Assembly: GCF_000756615.1 (NCBI RefSeq)
Contig: NZ_CP009288.1
Location: forward strand, 496,001 to 560,000
Source: Paenibacillus durus
GTDB taxonomy: Bacteria; Bacillota; Bacilli; Paenibacillales; Paenibacillaceae
Reading direction: 5' to 3'
Length of the DNA stretch: 64,000 bases
Below are positions 61,110-64,000 of this stretch, one piece after another. The stretch's first letter is position 1. Each line of letters begins with the position of its first letter. Position numbers and translations under genes: made by a program. Below the pieces are notes generated by a model, which saw only the letters and a list, made by a program, of their open reading frames with translations, was not told the DNA's origin and searched no databases.

Positions 61110-62453
61110 ATGAATGCTGCAAGACAAAAGTGGGCGCTGTGGAGTGAAAAATGGAGGTTTGCCGCTCTTGCGGGCACGCTGCTGAAATGGGTGGTTCTCG
61201 GGAGCGGTGTGGGCATACTTTCCGGCACGGCCTCCGCGTTTTTTCTAAAAAGTCTGGACCATGTAACCGAACTGAGAATGGCTAACCCCTGGCTGCTGTT
61301 TCTGCTGCCGCTCGGCGGGGCGCTGGTCAGCTTCCTTTATCTGAAGGTCGGCAAGAATAGCGGGAAGGGAAACAACCTGATTCTTGAACAAATCAACAAT
61401 GGCAATGAGACCGTTCCGCTGCGGATGGCGCCGCTCGTCTTATTCGGAACCTTGGTCACGCATTTGTTCGGAGGGTCTGCGGGCCGCGAGGGTACAGCCG
61501 TGCAGATGGGCGGAAGCCTGGCCGAATGGTTCGGCAGAATACTCCGCGTCCGGTCCCTCGACCGTAAAATCCTGCTGATCTGCGGCATAAGCGGCGGGTT
61601 CGGCTCAATTTTCGGGACACCTTTGGCGGGTACGGTGTTTGGCCTTGAGGTGCTTGCGATCGGCTTGATCAGTCATGAAGCGCTGATTCCGGCTTTTGTG
61701 GCCGCTTTTACGGGCAATCTGGTTACGACATCGTTCTGGGGCGTTTCCCATACTCATTACCATATCGGCGAAGTGCCCGGTTTAACGTGGATCGTCGTCC
61801 TTAAGGTCGTAGTCGCTGCGATCCTGTTCGGGTTGACCAGTCATGTATTTAGTGAATTGACTCATGCGCTGAAAAAAGGGTACACCAGACTGTTCAAGAA
61901 CCCTATGCTGAAAAGCGCGGCGGGCGGCGTAGTCATCATCGGTCTGGTCTATTTGCTGGGAACCCGCGATTATTTGGGTCTGGGCATTCCGCTCATTCAG
62001 AGCTCTTTTACGGAGAGTGTTTCTCCGTTCGCTTTTTTGGGCAAGCTGATCTTTACTTCTCTTACCTTGGGAGCCGGATTTCAGGGAGGCGAGGTGACTC
62101 CGTTGTTCGCAATCGGGGCCACTCTGGGGAACGCGCTGTCCGGATTTTTAAATCTATATGGTCCTTTTTTGGCGGGGCTCGGGTTTATTTCTGTATTTTG
62201 CGGCGCAGCCAACACTCCGATTGCATGCTTTCTGATGGGAATTGAGCTGTTCGGGTCGGACGCGGCGATTTACATGTTTATTGCCTGTCTGGTTAGCTAT
62301 CTGTTCTCAGGCCATTCGGGCATTTACACCTCTCAGTTAATCGGGACATCCAAGAGCTATCTCCTGCCGATCCCTCAAGGGACAACCCTGGCGGGCGTGA
62401 AAGATTTGAGGAAGCAGAAGGACAAGGGAACTCCCGATTCGGTCAAAAGATAG
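61110..62453 (+). CDS. CLC-F fluoride/proton antiporter
   Basis: The 447-residue CLC protein has about ten to twelve helices. In place of the GSGIP chloride motif it has GKGNNLILEQI, the GNNLI-like mark of the fluoride branch, along with GGSAGREGTAVQMGG and GAGFQGGEVTPLFAIGA. It is directly preceded by a fluoride riboswitch and AAAGGAAAG before the ATG, so fluoride export is well supported. The C-terminal 30 residues are polar and cytosolic. Confidence 0.93.
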   Translation: MNAARQKWALWSEKWRFAALAGTLLKWVVLGSGVGILSGTASAFFLKSLDHVTELRMANPWLLFLLPLGGALVSFLYLKVGKNSGKGNNLILEQINNGNETVPLRMAPLVLFGTLVTHLFGGSAGREGTAVQMGGSLAEWFGRILRVRSLDRKILLICGISGGFGSIFGTPLAGTVFGLEVLAIGLISHEALIPAFVAAFTGNLVTTSFWGVSHTHYHIGEVPGLTWIVVLKVVVAAILFGLTSHVFSELTHALKKGYTRLFKNPMLKSAAGGVVIIGLVYLLGTRDYLGLGIPLIQSSFTESVSPFAFLGKLIFTSLTLGAGFQGGEVTPLFAIGATLGNALSGFLNLYGPFLAGLGFISVFCGAANTPIACFLMGIELFGSDAAIYMFIACLVSYLFSGHSGIYTSQLIGTSKSYLLPIPQGTTLAGVKDLRKQKDKGTPDSVKR

Positions 62454-62530
62454 AGAACCGCATACGCCGTGTGAAAAGAATGCGCGGATGATATAATAAA
62501 GTTAGCCTTAGATGAAAGGGAATTTACTAT

Positions 62531-62977
62531 ATGGAATTTGCGGAATCGAACGGACTTATGGCCGGCTGGCTGGCGCTGACCCATATTCAGTCGAATACGG
62601 CGGGCAAGCTGGAGCAAGCGCTGCAAGAAAGGCATCGGATGTCCCTGAAGGAATTTTATTTGCTGTTGTTTTTGTCCGAAGCACCCGGGAAAAAGCTGCG
62701 TCTTCAGCAGCTCGAATCGATGGTTGGCCTGAGCCAGAGCGCGATGTCGCGGTTAGTCAGCCGGTTCGAGGCCAAAGGCTGCGGGGCGCTGAAAAGACAT
62801 ATTTGCGAGGAGGACCGCAGAAGCGTCTATACTTCATTGACTTCGATTGGCCAAGAGAAGGTGGACCGGGCGTACACCACCGTTCAATCCGTCCTTCTGG
62901 ATGCTCTGCCGGGGCGGGAACTTGAGAACCTGCTGAATCAGCTTCTTGAGGCCAAAGGAAGCTCGGCGGATTCTTAG
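62531..62977 (+). CDS. MarR-family transcriptional regulator
   Basis: The 148-residue product has a MarR winged helix: LRLQQLESMVGLSQSAMSRL, VSRFEAKGCGALKRHICEED and RRSVYTSLTSIGQEKVDRAY. GAAAGGGA precedes the ATG. It follows the CLC-F gene after 77 bases. Targets are unknown; the two small membrane proteins downstream are candidates but are separated by a terminator. Confidence 0.85.
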   Translation: MEFAESNGLMAGWLALTHIQSNTAGKLEQALQERHRMSLKEFYLLLFLSEAPGKKLRLQQLESMVGLSQSAMSRLVSRFEAKGCGALKRHICEEDRRSVYTSLTSIGQEKVDRAYTTVQSVLLDALPGRELENLLNQLLEAKGSSADS

Positions 62978-62987
62978 ACTGTGACTT

Positions 62988-63030
62988 AAACCCTTGATTC
63001 ATCAATCTAATGATGGATTAAGGGGTTTAA
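62988..63030 (+). terminator. Terminator after the marR gene
   Basis: AAACCCTTGATTCATC and GATGGATTAAGGGGTTT (63012-63028) form a long stem with one mismatch, then AATAATTT. It belongs to the CCCTTGAT hairpin family. Confidence 0.7.
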
Positions 63031-63050
63031 TAATTTAGGGGATGAAGAAT

Positions 63051-63431
63051 GTGACGCCGCAGGAAAATGAATCGGAATCGAAATACACACAGCAGCATCT
63101 GGCGAACGAGCGGACGTATCTGGCCTGGATTCGCACCGCAGTCGCCTTGGTGGGTCTCGGATTTCTGGCGGCCGGTCTCGTGTTCGGGGATAACCGGTAC
63201 AGCGGAGTCGGCCACATGGTCGCGGCCATCGCGGGCATTTCCGCAGTGCTGCTTGGCGGCGGCGTGGTAGCCGGGGCTACCTGGGATTATTTGCGAAAAA
63301 GAGACGGGATCAACAAGGAGCAGTTCCGCTCGTCCTCTCTGCTCATCCGGCTGGTGTTCTTTTCCCTGACTGCCATTGAACTGCTGCTTATCGTGCTGGT
63401 CGTGTTAATGCTCTACAGAAGCCCATTTTGA
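63051..63431 (+). CDS. DUF202 (YidH-like) small membrane protein
   Basis: The product of about 126 residues has the DUF202 opening QQHLANERTYLAWIRTAVAL and three membrane helices (to GFLAAGLVF, MVAAIAGISAVLLGGGVVAG, and AIELLLIVLVVLMLY). Function of the family is unknown. AGGGG stands nine bases before a GTG at 63051; an ATG at 63042 is too close to that site. It starts a two-gene unit with the next small protein. Confidence 0.85.
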   Translation: MTPQENESESKYTQQHLANERTYLAWIRTAVALVGLGFLAAGLVFGDNRYSGVGHMVAAIAGISAVLLGGGVVAGATWDYLRKRDGINKEQFRSSSLLIRLVFFSLTAIELLLIVLVVLMLYRSPF

Positions 63432-63442
63432 GGAGGGTCACA

Positions 63443-63631
63443 GTGAAGAACAGAACCGGCATCATGGTTGCCGTCTCCATTATACTCATAATTATCAGCA
63501 GCCAGATTCCTTCATATGAATCAAAAGCGCTCGGCGCCTTGCAGCAGCTCCTGCTCGGACTTGGACTGGTTGGCTGCCTGCTAGCGATGTGGAAATTTAT
63601 GAAGAGCGGCGGCAAGAAAAAGAATAACTGA
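63443..63631 (+). CDS. Small membrane protein partner of DUF202 gene
   Basis: The 62-residue product, from a GTG after GAGGAGGG, has two hydrophobic segments (GIMVAVSIILIIISSQI and LQQLLLGLGLVGCLLAMWKF) and a Lys-rich tail (KSGGKKKNN). It follows the DUF202 gene by 11 bases. I do not recognise a named family; the strong ribosome site and tight spacing support a real gene. Confidence 0.65.
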   Translation: MKNRTGIMVAVSIILIIISSQIPSYESKALGALQQLLLGLGLVGCLLAMWKFMKSGGKKKNN

Positions 63632-63657
63632 CTTGATGAAAAAATCGCGGATTACAG

Positions 63658-63696
63658 AGGGCGCTCTCCGGTATGGAGCAGCGCCCTTTGTATTTC
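63658..63696 (+). terminator. Terminator after the small membrane genes
   Basis: AGGGCGCT (63658-63665) pairs with AGCGCCCT (63680-63687), with inner CTCC/GGAG pairing, then TTGTATTT. Confidence 0.75.
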
Positions 63697-63743
63697 CGCG
63701 TTTTTTACGTTCGGGGGCCCGTCCTGCCTGACGCTTCCGCATT

Positions 63744-64000
63744 TTAGGTTGTTCGGGCGCTTGGATGGGCATCTTCCGTTCCTGCTGCTTCCCGGCTCGC
63801 CTTCTGCGCCCGGTGATGGAGGAAGTAGTAAAGGATCAGCGCCAGGGCTGTAATCATTCCGGCGGAGAAATACATCGTATTGTAAGCCGTATGAGCGGCG
63901 ACAAAGCCCAGAACATAAGAGCCAAGGCCGAACCCGAGATCGAACAGAACGTAATAGGTGCTGGTGGCAAGCGCCTGGCGGTGGCTAGGGGCCGCTTGGA
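63744..64000 (-). CDS. MFS transporter, C-terminal part only
   Basis: The frame from the window edge to TAA at 63744 reads QAALATSTYYVLFDLG in near form (APSHRQALATSTYYVLFDLG, then FGLGSYVLGFVAAHTAYNTM, and MITALALILYYFLHHRAQK). That is the last two helices of an MFS transporter like YfiS/SetA-type permeases. It has a polar tail. The start and the first ten helices lie right of position 64000. Confidence 0.8.
   Translation of the reverse strand, partial: QAAPSHRQALATSTYYVLFDLGFGLGSYVLGFVAAHTAYNTMYFSAGMITALALILYYFLHHRAQKASREAAGTEDAHPSARTT

Overview
The window looks like a chromosomal stretch of a Gram-positive, spore-former-type Bacillota, most likely Paenibacillus or a close relative. The inference rests on gene types and control style: lipoprotein solute-binding proteins with paired permeases, a YesM/YesN-type kinase and regulator, YtrA and YhaQP-like ABC genes, a mannose-family PTS, cre-like boxes, GGAGG ribosome sites, and a fluoride riboswitch before a CLC-F antiporter. 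Most of the backbone is moderately GC-rich. Clearly AT-richer insertions lie at about 10.35-19.5 kb, 21.1-24.4 kb and 57.2-58.6 kb and look acquired.

Layout. 1-8 kb: partial sugar-binding lipoprotein, methyltransferase, a decayed sigma/anti-sigma pair, and a YtrA-controlled ABC operon with its operator on the promoter. 8-10.4 kb: MocR regulator divergent from a PhzF-family gene. 10.4-19.5 kb: an AT-rich peptide-maturation (RiPP) locus with a divergent ABC exporter, three SPASM-type radical SAM enzymes, a B12-type radical SAM enzyme, a 47-residue precursor with three cysteines, and a cytosolic subtilase. Its right end is cut by IS110 debris. 19.6-23.1 kb: IS110 and ISL3 remnants, ABC-gene fragments and a methyltransferase. 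23-31 kb: small resistance/detoxification modules (MFS pumps, alpha/beta hydrolase with TetR, SRPBCC protein, metallo-hydrolase, AraC with DUF4386). 31.9-37.1 kb: complete mannose-family PTS (IIB, IIC, IID, IIA) with a GH13 glucosidase and an RpiR regulator. 37.1-39.0 kb: a second, compact RiPP locus with two related Cys-rich precursors and a PqqD-fused radical SAM/SPASM enzyme. 39.6-46.3 kb: redox/efflux genes (zinc alcohol dehydrogenase, TetR, carboxymuconolactone-decarboxylase-like protein, two aldo/keto reductases, MFS, AraC) with shared TetR operators. 46.4-54.5 kb: an operon of GH32-like enzyme, ABC sugar importer and two-component system behind a cre box. 54.7-57.2 kb: MerR, MFS and SDR genes sharing one palindromic operator. 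57.2-64 kb: flavodoxin-like gene with MarR, a TnpB remnant, NlpC/P60 hydrolase, fluoride riboswitch with CLC-F, MarR, two small membrane proteins and a partial MFS gene.

The strongest candidates for undescribed biology are the two RiPP loci. The small precursor genes at 15492-15635, 38601-38789 and 38836-39009 are the items most easily missed. Other notable observations are operators placed exactly in or on promoters, a recurring CCCTTGAT-type terminator hairpin family, and a dispersed palindrome around 29.3 and 31.3-31.6 kb. All family assignments are from reading motifs; no database search was run.
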